Shown here: piece by piece, positions 23,654-33,644 of the stretch
Layout: each line of letters begins with the position of its first letter
Numbering within the stretch: the stretch's first letter is position 1
DNA from: Deltaproteobacteria bacterium
GTDB taxonomy: Bacteria; Desulfobacterota; Desulfomonilia; UBA1062
Direction: 5' to 3'
DNA: 45,144 nt
NCBI GenBank assembly: GCA_022703355.1
Contig: JAKLDU010000007.1
Span: forward strand, 1 to 45,144
The notes under the pieces: model-generated
What the model saw: the letters and a program-made list of their open reading frames with translations, nothing else
The model's database searches: none
What the model was told of the DNA's origin: nothing
Made by a program: the position numbers and the translations under genes

Positions 23654-25948
23654 CTATCCTTTATGACTCTTTAATAACTCGATCACCTCGGCTCTATCCC
23701 GTACATTAGCCAGGTCAGGGTCCTTCCTGATGAGATCCCAGTCGCTGAAGCCCATATCCACGGCTTTTCTCAGATACTTGATGGACTCATCGGCATGGTT
23801 GCCCTTCGAATAGACGCAGGCAAGATTATAGTAGGTTTCCGGATTGTCCGGCTGAAGGGTCTGGATTTCCTGCATGACTTTCATTGCTTCGGCATAATCC
23901 TGTTTGCGTGAAAAAGAATGCACAAGCCCGTAGCGTGCTTCCACCGAAGCCTGATTAAGCGAGACAGCCTTGGAGTAATTCCTGATGGCTGCGTCCGTAT
24001 CGCCTTTCTGGAGGTGCAGCCCTGCAAGCTTAATGAAAAGAGCAGGGTTTCCAGGATCAGCCTGGAGGGCTTTCTCAATATTTGCAATGACTGTCACCGT
24101 ATCTTCCGGTTCTGTCCGCAACCTTCCCAGATTCTGCTTGGCTTCAACATAGTCAGGTCTTATCTGAAGAGCACGCTGGAAGTTCTCACGGGCTTGCCGG
24201 GGGTCTTTCCTGATCGCGTAGATAGTACCAAGATTGTTATAGGCTTCAGCGCACGCAGGATCATTGCGGATCGCTTCCTGGTAATAGGACAATGCCTCAT
24301 CCATGTGGCCGGTTCTGAACATCGCATTGCCAAGATTCATGTACGCTTCTATCTCCCTGGGCGCCTTTGCCGCAGCCTCCTTGAAATGAGCGATTCCCTC
24401 GTTCATTCTCCCCATATCAACAAGAATATTGCCTATGAAATTGTACGAACCTGCATCGTTGCTGTTGATCTGCAGAGCCTGTCTGAAATACTGCAGCGCC
24501 CGTTCGTTGTTCTTGATCCGGTAATAAGCCATCCCCAGGTTGAAGCAGGCATCTTCAGAGGGCTTCATGCGCAGTGATTCCTGGAAGTGGGGGATGGCCT
24601 TCTGGATTTCCCCCAGGTTGAGCAACTCGGCACCGAGGTTGCCATGTGCAGGCGCGTTCTCGGGATTGATCGACAGGACATGCCTGAAAAGGGTGACGCT
24701 GTCTTTCCAGTACCCTGTCTGATGCCAGGTCGCGGCTGTCAAGGCGCAGACGATGATGCCCGACAGCACATAGGAGGAATATGTCAGCGCTTTTGATCGT
24801 AAGGAGGATACAAGGGCATGGGCTCCCCACGTGAGAACGATGAAAATTCCTATGAAGGGAAGATAGGCATAGCGGTCAGCCATCTCCGGCCACAAACCGG
24901 ACTGAACAATGCCGAGGAAAGGTACGAGCATTCCGAGAAACCAGAGCCAGCCCGTGATGAAGTAGGGGAACTTTTTGGACGACCGCAATGCCAGGCAGGT
25001 GATGACCAGAAGGCATAGCACCGCACCTGCCGTTTCCAGGGGGGGGATAGCCTTCGGATAGGGATACAGCAACCCCAGATCGTGGGGCCAGAACAGCTTG
25101 CCCAGATATTTCAAATACGTGACAAGTGCATTACTGATGCGGAGGCTCATCGGTGCAGTAGTGAACGTGGTGAATTGAGTATGCGCGGGCTGCATCAACA
25201 GGCCGGAGGTCAAGGAAATCAGGGAAAGGCAAAACAGAGGCAGCTTTTCTCCGATGAGTCTCATGATGGGTACACCCTGCAGGCGGAAGCCTTTGCCGAA
25301 AGAAACCCTTTCGAAACCCAGCCTCTTCAAAGGCCAGTAATCGAGGAGAAGCAACAGGAAAGGCACGGTCATCAGAACGGATTTCGAAAGCAGCCCCAGC
25401 TCGAAAATCACCACGAGAAGAAGATATCTCTTGTAATCAGGCTTCTCCGTGTAGAAATGATAGACCAGAACGGTGAGGGCGAAGAAGAGCCCGCTCAATA
25501 CATTGTTCACCTCGGCTATCCAGGCCACTGATTCCACATTTATGGGATGCACGGCAAAAAGGATGGAGACCATGAAGCTCCGATAGTATGCTCCTGTTAT
25601 CCTCCGGAGTGCATGGAAAAGCACGAGGCTTGCGGAAATATGCAGCAGCAGGCTGATTGCGTGGAACGGCCCCGGGTTCAACCCGAAAACTGAATGCGCC
25701 GCTGCGTAGACAAGCCAGGTCAGAGGAGAACAGGGAGACTCGAAACTGAAGGCCCAGATGATGTTTTTCCAGGTTATCCCGGTCAGGACAGTCCTGTTGG
25801 CGGTGAGCTGGAGGGGGTCGTCCAGGTTCACGAAGCTGTTCTGCAATATCTGATGATAGGCTATGAACGTGATGAGGGCCAGAACAATGTACCCTGCAGC
25901 TTCTCCTTTCTGCCCGAGTATTCCTCTTGTCTCAGCCCCTTTTCCCAT
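23654..25948 (-). CDS. TPR-repeat polytopic membrane protein (TMTC-like)
   Basis: A 764-aa protein. The first 430 residues have about ten membrane segments and, after the first helix, an acidic FVNLDDPLQLTAN motif like the DD motif of GT-C glycosyltransferases; AVHPINVESVAWIAE is also typical of this family. The rest is a run of about nine tetratricopeptide repeats (for example AEAYNNLGTIYAIRKDPRQA). The layout matches bacterial TMTC-like proteins and suggests an envelope glycosyltransferase with a protein-binding tail, but activity is not proven. The ribosome binding site is weak (GGAG 13 bases upstream). Confidence 0.85.
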   Translation of the reverse strand: MGKGAETRGILGQKGEAAGYIVLALITFIAYHQILQNSFVNLDDPLQLTANRTVLTGITWKNIIWAFSFESPCSPLTWLVYAAAHSVFGLNPGPFHAISLLLHISASLVLFHALRRITGAYYRSFMVSILFAVHPINVESVAWIAEVNNVLSGLFFALTVLVYHFYTEKPDYKRYLLLVVIFELGLLSKSVLMTVPFLLLLLDYWPLKRLGFERVSFGKGFRLQGVPIMRLIGEKLPLFCLSLISLTSGLLMQPAHTQFTTFTTAPMSLRISNALVTYLKYLGKLFWPHDLGLLYPYPKAIPPLETAGAVLCLLVITCLALRSSKKFPYFITGWLWFLGMLVPFLGIVQSGLWPEMADRYAYLPFIGIFIVLTWGAHALVSSLRSKALTYSSYVLSGIIVCALTAATWHQTGYWKDSVTLFRHVLSINPENAPAHGNLGAELLNLGEIQKAIPHFQESLRMKPSEDACFNLGMAYYRIKNNERALQYFRQALQINSNDAGSYNFIGNILVDMGRMNEGIAHFKEAAAKAPREIEAYMNLGNAMFRTGHMDEALSYYQEAIRNDPACAEAYNNLGTIYAIRKDPRQARENFQRALQIRPDYVEAKQNLGRLRTEPEDTVTVIANIEKALQADPGNPALFIKLAGLHLQKGDTDAAIRNYSKAVSLNQASVEARYGLVHSFSRKQDYAEAMKVMQEIQTLQPDNPETYYNLACVYSKGNHADESIKYLRKAVDMGFSDWDLIRKDPDLANVRDRAEVIELLKSHKG

Positions 25949-26216
25949 GTAGATTTTATACTCCGGAGAAGCCTTTATGAATATTCTTTCTTTTCATACG
26001 TTCACTGCAGAAAATTAGCAAAAGCCCTGAGAAGTGTAAAGGTCTTATGCTCAAGAGATCAATTTATCAGAAACAATTGAGATTGTCTTAGCATCAAAAG
26101 GAGTTTCGTTCATCCTCGGGTTCAGGCATGGCAGGAGGGTGCCTGTAAACTTCCTGTCTTGACAGAAGCAGGGGGTTACGTCCAAAATCGAAGGATCGAA
26201 ACTACAGGAGAAGCAT
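25949..26216. other. 268-base divergent intergenic region
   Basis: It separates the leftward TPR gene from rightward htpX. The left half is AT-rich. No gene, clear repeat or confident promoter was found. AGGAGAAG near 26206 is the htpX ribosome binding site. Confidence 0.5.
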
Positions 26217-27083
26217 ATGCCCAAAAGGATCTTTCTCTTCATATTGACGAACATCCTCGTGATGGTCACGGTTTCGGTCATCGTGAACCTGCTGGGGCTC
26301 AACCACTACCTGACGCGCTACGGCATGAACTGGGTTGCCCTGGCGCTCTTCTGCGGGGTCTGGGGCATGGCGGGCGCCTTCATCTCGCTGGCCATGTCGC
26401 GGTTCATCGCCAAGAGGGCCATGGGGGTGCAGGTCATCGACCCCAACTCTGGCCACCAGCTCGTCCTCATGGTCGCCGGGCTCTGCCAGAAGGCAGGCCT
26501 CCCCATGCCCGAGGTGGGGATATACCAGTCCCCCGAGATCAACGCCTTCGCCACGGGCCCCACGAAAAAGAGGAGCCTCGTTGCCGTGTCCTCGGGCCTG
26601 CTTCAGAGCATGGGCAGGGACGAGGTGGAGGGCGTGCTGGCCCACGAGGTGAGCCACATCGCCAACGGCGACATGGTCACCATGACCCTCATCGCGGGCG
26701 TGGTGAACGCCTTTGCCATGTTCCTCTCCCGGGTGATCAGCTACTTCGTGAGCCTGTCGGTGAAGGAGGACATGGCCTATCTCGTGAGGATCGTGCTCAC
26801 CATCGCCCTGGACATCTTCTTCAGCATCCTGGGCTCCATCGTGGTGGCCGCTTTCTCCCGGGCGCGGGAGTTCAGGGCCGACAGCGGGGGCGCCACGCTC
26901 GCGGGCAGGGAAAAGATGATCGCCGCCCTCGAGAGCCTGAAGCGCAACTTCGAGCCCGTCGACCACCGGGGCCCGGCCCTCGACACCCTCAAGGTCGCGG
27001 GCAAGGGCGGCTTCATGGCCCTGTTCTCCACCCACCCGGCGCTCGACAGGAGGATCGCGGCGCTCAGGGCGCAAAACGCATAG
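26217..27083 (+). CDS. htpX: Protease HtpX (M48 family)
   Basis: A 288-aa inner-membrane zinc metalloprotease for membrane protein quality control. It has two N-terminal helices (about 5-23 and 35-55), then GVQVIDP and PEINAFATGPTKKRSLVAVSSGLL, the zinc site H143-E-V-S-H147, two further helices and the third ligand Glu218 in AREFRADSGGA. It ends THPALDRRIAAL. All fits classical HtpX in length and order. Its last codons take part in a 10-12 base inverted repeat with DNA just past the stop codon (see findings). Confidence 0.95.
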   Translation: MPKRIFLFILTNILVMVTVSVIVNLLGLNHYLTRYGMNWVALALFCGVWGMAGAFISLAMSRFIAKRAMGVQVIDPNSGHQLVLMVAGLCQKAGLPMPEVGIYQSPEINAFATGPTKKRSLVAVSSGLLQSMGRDEVEGVLAHEVSHIANGDMVTMTLIAGVVNAFAMFLSRVISYFVSLSVKEDMAYLVRIVLTIALDIFFSILGSIVVAAFSRAREFRADSGGATLAGREKMIAALESLKRNFEPVDHRGPALDTLKVAGKGGFMALFSTHPALDRRIAALRAQNA

Positions 27084-27092
27084 TCGCACGAA

Positions 27093-27132
27093 GGGGCCGG
27101 GAACGTTTTGCGCCCCCGGCCCCTTTCCCTTT
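27093..27132 (+). terminator. Terminator after htpX
   Basis: GGGGCCGGG (27093-27101) pairs with CCCGGCCCC (27115-27123), followed by TTTCCCTTTC. A competing inverted repeat (GCGCAAAACG 27069-27078 with CGTTTTGCGC 27104-27113) shares its loop. Confidence 0.7.
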
Positions 27133-27344
27133 CAAACCTCACCCTCGCATCCTGCGCATCTCAAGAAGCAGGCGCGGACATCGAAGGGTCCATTCGAACC
27201 TTCGCATCTTCTCCCTGCCCGCCCTGTTCATCTCAAGAAGCGAGCGCGGACATCGAGGGGTCTATCCGAACCCTCGCATCTTCTCACTGCCCGTCCTGTG
27301 CATCTCAAGAAGCGGGCGCGGACATCGAGGGTTCACCCGGGCCC

Positions 27345-28883
<1,539 letters not shown>

Positions 28884-28994
28884 GGCAAAACCGTCCTCGA
28901 TAACAAGATGATACAGATAGCTCTTCATATACCATTCCCGGCCCGAATTGAAGATTGAAAACGGTGTTGGGCCTGCCCGGGGCTCCACGAAAGA

Positions 28995-29023
28995 TTGACA
29001 GCCCGGCGGAAAGCACATAGTAT
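28995..29023 (+). promoter_or_regulatory. Putative promoter of the thiolase-like gene
   Basis: TTGACA (28995-29000), 17 bases, TAGTAT (29018-29023). The expected start site near 29030 is only about two bases before the ATG at 29032, so the transcript could be nearly leaderless. Confidence 0.45.
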
Positions 29024-29031
29024 CGGGAGCA

Positions 29032-30531
29032 ATGGCAGGCACTTATACACCCATCATTGCAGGGGTTTCCCAGTTCACGCAGCGCAAGGGCGCGGAAAAG
29101 CCCCTCGACCCCCTGGGCATCATGGAGAAGGTCTGCCGTGGGGCGCTCCTGGACGCGGGGAGCGAACGGATAAAGGATGCGGTGGACTCCCTGCAGGTGG
29201 TCAACCTCTTCCAGTGGCCCTACCGGGACGCCCCGGGCATGCTCGCCCGGAGGCTGGGCCTCGGTCCGGGCGAGCGGCGCTACACGCCCATCGGAGGCAA
29301 CACGCCCCAGCTCCTCGTGAACAGGGCCTGCCGGGCCCTGGCGGCGGGGAAAGCGCGGGCGGTGCTTCTCACCGGGGCGGAGGCGATCTACTCCCTCAGG
29401 AGGGCGCTCAAGGGCGAGATCGCCCTCGACTGGCCTTCGAGCGAGTCCCCGGCCCGCATCGACGGCGAGGAGCGCCCGGGTGCGAGCGAACTCGAGGGCG
29501 CCTACGACCTGTTCTTCCCCGCCACCATGTACCCCCTGGTCGAGACCGCCATCCGGGCCGCTTCCGGAAGGACCCCGGAGAATCACCGGCTCTACATGGC
29601 AGGGCTCTGGGAGCGTTTCTCGATGGTCGCCCCCCGCAACCCCCATGCCTGGACACGGAAGGCCCTGAGTGCCCGGGATATCGGGACGGTCACCCCGGAA
29701 AACCGCTACATCTCCTACCCCTACACCAGGCACATGGTCGCGAACATCAACGTGGACCAGGGCGCGGCCGTGCTGCTGACCACCACCGCGGAAGCCGACC
29801 GGCTCGGCATCGACCGTCACAGGAGGGTGTTCCCCCTGGGAGGCGCGGACTTCCACGACGTCTGGCACGTGACGCAGCGGCCCGCCCTCGACCGGTCGCC
29901 GGCCATCGGGCACGCGTCCCGGATCGCGCTGGAGCAGGCTGGCCTGGAGATGGGCGACATCGACCTCTTCGACCTCTACAGCTGCTTTCCTTCGGCCGTG
30001 GAGATCGCCATGAGGGAGATGGGCATCGGTGACGCGGACCCCCGGCCCATCAGCCTCACCGGGGGGCTCGCCTTTTTCGGGGGGCCGGGGAACAACTACT
30101 CCCTGCACGCCATCGCCCAGGCAGCAGAAGAAATCAGGCGTGACAGGGCACAGAAGGCGCTCATCAACGCCAACGGCTGGTACGTCACCAAGCACTCCGT
30201 GGGGGTCTACGGCGGGGAGCCCTCCGGCCACCCCTGGGGGGAGCGGGACGACTCCGCTGTCCAGCGCTCCATCGACGCGGAAACCCTGCCCTGCCCGACG
30301 GTGCGGGCGCAGGGCGCACTCCGGGTGGCGGCCTACGTGATCAGGCACGACCGGGGCGGGGAGCCGGTGCTGGGCACGGTTCTGGGAAGGCTCCCGGACG
30401 GCACGCGGGCGCTGGCCCACATCCGGGCGGACCGGGAAGAGCTTTTGGAGATGGAGCGCACGGAGCTCGTGGGCAGGGAAGGCCGGGTCGGGCATTCCGA
30501 AGACAGCGGCCACAACGTTGTCCGGTTCTGA
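29032..30531 (+). CDS. Thiolase-like protein (acetyl-CoA acetyltransferase family, SCP-x-like)
   Basis: A 499-aa thiolase-fold protein. It shows IAGVSQFTQRKG at the start, NVDQGAAVLLTT in the middle, and IDLFDLYSCFPSAVEIA and LTGGLAFFGGPGNNYSLHAIAQ, then ANGWYVTKHSVGVYGG. No cysteine lies where the nucleophile of classical thiolases sits (the loop reads TPIGGNTPQLLV), so it may not perform ordinary thiolysis. A C-terminal extension (about 400-490) looks like the OB-type domain common in this branch. It is divergent from the sigma-54 activator. GGGAGC precedes the ATG. Confidence 0.8.
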   Translation: MAGTYTPIIAGVSQFTQRKGAEKPLDPLGIMEKVCRGALLDAGSERIKDAVDSLQVVNLFQWPYRDAPGMLARRLGLGPGERRYTPIGGNTPQLLVNRACRALAAGKARAVLLTGAEAIYSLRRALKGEIALDWPSSESPARIDGEERPGASELEGAYDLFFPATMYPLVETAIRAASGRTPENHRLYMAGLWERFSMVAPRNPHAWTRKALSARDIGTVTPENRYISYPYTRHMVANINVDQGAAVLLTTTAEADRLGIDRHRRVFPLGGADFHDVWHVTQRPALDRSPAIGHASRIALEQAGLEMGDIDLFDLYSCFPSAVEIAMREMGIGDADPRPISLTGGLAFFGGPGNNYSLHAIAQAAEEIRRDRAQKALINANGWYVTKHSVGVYGGEPSGHPWGERDDSAVQRSIDAETLPCPTVRAQGALRVAAYVIRHDRGGEPVLGTVLGRLPDGTRALAHIRADREELLEMERTELVGREGRVGHSEDSGHNVVRF

Positions 30532-30550
30532 GAGGACAGGCCTGCGGGAC

Positions 30551-30750
30551 GAAGGAAGGGTGATGAAACCCCGGCAAACAGTCCTGGCAGCGACTGACAC
30601 CTGGCGCCTTCGCGTACTTGAACGGGAAGACGATGAACCCCTGGCAAACAACCCTGGCAGCGACTGACCCCTGGCCGCCTCCGCATTCTTGAACGGGAAG
30701 ACGATGAACCCCTGGAAAACAGCTCTGGCAGCGACTGTCGCGCTCCTGCT
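30551..30750. repeat. Tandem repeat, 70/71 bp; last copy is the 5' end of the TssJ-like gene
   Basis: The core around ATGAAnCCC...CTGGCAGCGACTG has its ATG at 30563, 30633 and 30704. The second and third copies match at 43 of 47 bases. The ATG at 30704 is the real gene start; the others are duplicated start regions that open only short frames (20 and about 34 codons). Confidence 0.85.
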
Positions 30751-31243
30751 CCTTTTCTCGTGCATGGGCGGGCTTCCCCGGCTGTCCACGGGGCAAGGGG
30801 CAGTGAACCTGGTCTTCGAGGCGGACGCGATGCTCAACGCCCGCGGCGGCGAGCCGCACCCCGTGTCCGTGTGCGTGTACCAGCTCCGGGAGCCGGACGC
30901 CTTTACGGCCCTGGCCCGGACGGAGGACGGGATCTACAAGCTCCTCGAGTGCTCCCCCTTCGATCCCGGAGTCGCCGACGTGAAGCGCTGCGTCGTGCAG
31001 CCGGGCACGGTCCGCAGGGTCTCCCTGGGCAAGGCAGAAGGCGCCCGGTTCGTGGGCCTTGTGGCCGGCTACTACGCGGTGGACAGGAGCAGGAACGTCC
31101 GCATCTTCAGCCTGCCCGGCCGGACAGGAGGGATCCTGTCCGGGGGCCCCCGGGCCGTGCCCCTCGACGTCACCCTCAGGCTCGGGCCCCGGGGCATTGT
31201 CCCTTTCCCCGCGAAGCCTGAGGAGCCAGGCACGTCGCCATGA
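30704..31243 (+). CDS. TssJ-like (type VI secretion) lipoprotein, orphan
   Basis: A 179-aa lipoprotein: a basic start, a hydrophobic stretch and the lipobox LLFSC place the lipidated Cys near residue 20. The mature part, with VSVCVYQLREPDAF, a mid-region ending in CVVQPGTVRRVSLGKAEGARFVGLVAGYY (in part), matches the TssJ/VasD family, which anchors the type VI membrane complex at the outer membrane. No other type VI gene is in the window, so it may be a stray or repurposed member. Its 5' end, including the start codon, is duplicated twice upstream. Confidence 0.78.
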   Translation: MNPWKTALAATVALLLLFSCMGGLPRLSTGQGAVNLVFEADAMLNARGGEPHPVSVCVYQLREPDAFTALARTEDGIYKLLECSPFDPGVADVKRCVVQPGTVRRVSLGKAEGARFVGLVAGYYAVDRSRNVRIFSLPGRTGGILSGGPRAVPLDVTLRLGPRGIVPFPAKPEEPGTSP

Positions 31244-31400
31244 AGAAGGGAGACCTCACCCGCTCCCCCGGTTATGCCCGGGAGAGCGGAGCGCCGAGTT
31301 CGTGCCCCTGCCGGAGTGCCGGGGAGAATCCCTGGTCACGCGGGAGGCAGGCCACGGGACACACGCCTGGCCGCGTCCCGAGCCTTTTCCCGCGTGAGGG

Positions 31401-31522
31401 CGGTGTCCCGTAAGGCCCCGGAAGAGAGATGTCGACAACCTCATCAACCGGCTCCGGTACGCGGTGCCCCGTAAGGCCCTGAAAGAGAATTCCCTTCACA
31501 TTGCCCGGCCGTGGTACTATAG
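31401..31522. repeat. Two-copy direct repeat, period 61 bp
   Basis: CGGTGTCCCGTAAGGCCCCG at 31401 recurs at 31462 as CGGTGCCCCGTAAGGCCCTG, and similarity continues weakly to GGTAC. The second copy contains the promoter of the kinase gene. Confidence 0.65.
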
Positions 31523-31523
31523 T
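31495..31523 (+). promoter_or_regulatory. Promoter of the PAS histidine kinase
   Basis: TTCACA (31495-31500), a 17-base spacer and TATAGT (31518-31523), each five of six to consensus. It implies a leader of about 170 bases with a hairpin. Confidence 0.65.
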
Positions 31524-31700
31524 ATCGTTGCTCGATAATCCGCCCGAACCGGAGGCATCTTTTGCCGTCCATGCCTGCCTCTGCAGGGAGAAGACCTCCT
31601 GCAGGCCGATGGGGGACGGACCGGGACAGGTGCCGGGCGCATGGATCACGTTTTTGCTCCTTGGTGGAACCTCCGCGTGGACCGCGGGAGGAGACGCATC

Positions 31701-33455
31701 ATGGAAGACGAACGGGAAAAGGTTCGAAAGCTCGAAGACGAGCTCGAAGAAACCCGCCTTCGCGTAAGGGAGCTCGAAGAGGCCCTTGCCCGTCGGCAGC
31801 GGACGGTGGACGCGCTGAGGGAGGATGACGAGAAGTACCGGTTCCACTTCCTGCTGGCCAACGACGTCATGTTCTCCTATGACGACCAGTTCAAGGTCCT
31901 GAGCGTCTCGCCCAACGTGGAGAGGATCCTCGGGTACAAGCCCGAGGAGTTCATCGGCAAGACCTTCTACGAGGCCGGCGTGCTGGACCCCGAATTCATG
32001 AACCAGGCCGTGGCCAACGCGCTGCGGGTCCTTTCCGGGGAGACGGTGTTCGGCTCCGTCTACCGTTTTCTCCCCCGGGACGGCTCGGTGCGCTATGGTG
32101 AGATCAGCGGCGTGCCGATCATCCACGACGGCAAGGTGGTCAAGGTCGTCACCGTGGCCCGGGACATCACGGCGCGCATCTCCATGGAGGACACCCTGAG
32201 GGCGAGCGAAGAGCGGTACCGCACAACACTCGAGGGCCTGCCCGACGCCGTGAGCATCCTCGCCGTCGAAAACTGCCGGTACCTCTACGTGAACGAGGCG
32301 TTTTCCCGGATCACGGGCTGGCCTGCCGCCGAGGCGGTGGGGAAGTCGCCCGTGGAGCTCGACCTGGCTGAAAATGAACGGGATCTGGAGGAGTTCCTGG
32401 CCCTCGTCCGCGAGGCCGTGCCCGTGGACGGCCTCGAGTGCCGGTGCCGGAGCAGGCGGGGCGATGTCCTCGACACCTTCGTCTCGGCCAGGCCCGTGGA
32501 GTACGACGGCCAGGGGTGCATGGTCGTGGTCATGACCGACGTCACCGCGGTGAGGAGGATCGAGGAGGAAAAGAAGCTCATGGAGATCCAGTCCCAGAAA
32601 TTCGAGTCTCTGGGGACGCTAGCCCGGGGCATAGCCCATGACTTCAACAACATCCTGACCACCATCATCGGCTACACCAGGATGTCCATCAAGGACATCC
32701 TGGCCAGGACCGCAGGCGAGGACGAATTCGCCTCGGTGCGCGGCGACCTCGAAGAGGTGAGGAGGTCCGCGCTGCGCGCCCGGGACCTCGTGGAACAGAT
32801 CCTCCTCTTCAGCAGGCACACGGAGAAGCCCCTCGTGCCCCTCGACCTGGGCGAGGCGGTGCGGGACTCCCTCAAGATCCTGCGGCCCATCCTGCCGGGC
32901 ACGGTCGAGCTCGTCCAGACGACGGACGTGCCCGGCCTGATCATGGGAGACCCCCGGCAGATCCACCAGGTGGTCACGAACCTCTGCACCAACGCAGTCC
33001 ACGCCATGAGGGACACCAGGGGGAGGCTCGAGGTGGGCCTCGCGCGGGTGAACGTGGACGACACGTTCAGGCCGGATGCCGGTCTTCCCCGGGGCCCCTG
33101 CCTGAAGCTGACGGTGAGCGACACGGGCACGGGCATGACGGAGGGGACCCTCTCCCGGATCTTCGACCCCTATTTCAGCACCAGGGGCAAGGAGCACGGG
33201 ACCGGCCTCGGGCTGTCGGTGGTCAACGGGATCGTCAGAAGTCACGGGGGCTGCATCTTCTGCACGAGCGAGCCAGGGCAGGGGACCACCTTTGAAATCT
33301 TCTTCCCCGAAGCGGCCCCGCGGGCAGACGATGAGGCCGCCCGGACGCATGTGGAGCGAATGCCCCGGCCGAGAAAGCCAGCCCCCGATGGGGTTGGCGG
33401 GGTGGCCGGACCCGTACGGGACGGGGTCCCGGCGTCCCCTGAAAAGGAGCACTGA
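31701..33455 (+). CDS. PAS-domain hybrid-type sensor histidine kinase (no receiver)
   Basis: A 584-aa soluble sensor kinase. A short coiled coil (1-40, KVRKLEDELEETRLRVREL) leads into two PAS domains (about 45-165 and 170-290). The HisKA H-box is GTLARGIAHDFNNIL (phosphorylated His), and the HATPase domain has NLCTNAVHAM (N box), DTGTGM (G1) and GTGLGLSVV (G2). It ends in a Pro/Arg-rich tail. No membrane helix, so it senses a cytoplasmic signal. The ATG at 31701 has GGGAGGAGA upstream. No response regulator is adjacent; its partner is unknown. Confidence 0.9.
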   Translation: MEDEREKVRKLEDELEETRLRVRELEEALARRQRTVDALREDDEKYRFHFLLANDVMFSYDDQFKVLSVSPNVERILGYKPEEFIGKTFYEAGVLDPEFMNQAVANALRVLSGETVFGSVYRFLPRDGSVRYGEISGVPIIHDGKVVKVVTVARDITARISMEDTLRASEERYRTTLEGLPDAVSILAVENCRYLYVNEAFSRITGWPAAEAVGKSPVELDLAENERDLEEFLALVREAVPVDGLECRCRSRRGDVLDTFVSARPVEYDGQGCMVVVMTDVTAVRRIEEEKKLMEIQSQKFESLGTLARGIAHDFNNILTTIIGYTRMSIKDILARTAGEDEFASVRGDLEEVRRSALRARDLVEQILLFSRHTEKPLVPLDLGEAVRDSLKILRPILPGTVELVQTTDVPGLIMGDPRQIHQVVTNLCTNAVHAMRDTRGRLEVGLARVNVDDTFRPDAGLPRGPCLKLTVSDTGTGMTEGTLSRIFDPYFSTRGKEHGTGLGLSVVNGIVRSHGGCIFCTSEPGQGTTFEIFFPEAAPRADDEAARTHVERMPRPRKPAPDGVGGVAGPVRDGVPASPEKEH

Positions 33456-33462
33456 GCTCGTG

Positions 33463-33508
33463 GACCGGTATTCCCGGTGGCGCCAGGGGTAGGCGGGAAT
33501 GCCCGGTC
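33463..33508 (+). terminator. Hairpin after the PAS kinase
   Basis: GACCGG-T-ATTCCC (33463-33475) can pair with GGGAAT-GC-CCGGTC (33495-33508). No T tract follows, so it may be a weak terminator or an RNA-stabilising structure. The rest of the spacer to 33644 holds nothing recognised. Confidence 0.4.
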
Positions 33509-33644
33509 CCCTGCAATGATGTGAGCGCGATGAAATCGATAGGGCGTTTCTTCGCAGACTTTCCGTTGGGTTCAAACGAAAAGCAGTGAGGGTAGGGCCC
33601 CGGGCGCTGGACATTGAATAGAATACTTTTCATGGGGGGTTTTC

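Larger units (their letters stand above)
31244..31700. other. 457-base intergenic region before the PAS kinase
   Basis: No gene is supported. It contains a hairpin (CTCCCCCGG...CCCGGGAG, 31263-31283), a 61-bp direct repeat (31401 and 31462), a strong promoter (31495-31523) and, in the leader, an inverted repeat CTGCAGGGAG...CTCCTGCAG (31582-31606). Confidence 0.55.

Noticed and set aside
25961-26050. 70-bp offset similarity upstream of htpX
   Set aside because: Only about 6 of 10 bases match in one short block and it does not extend.
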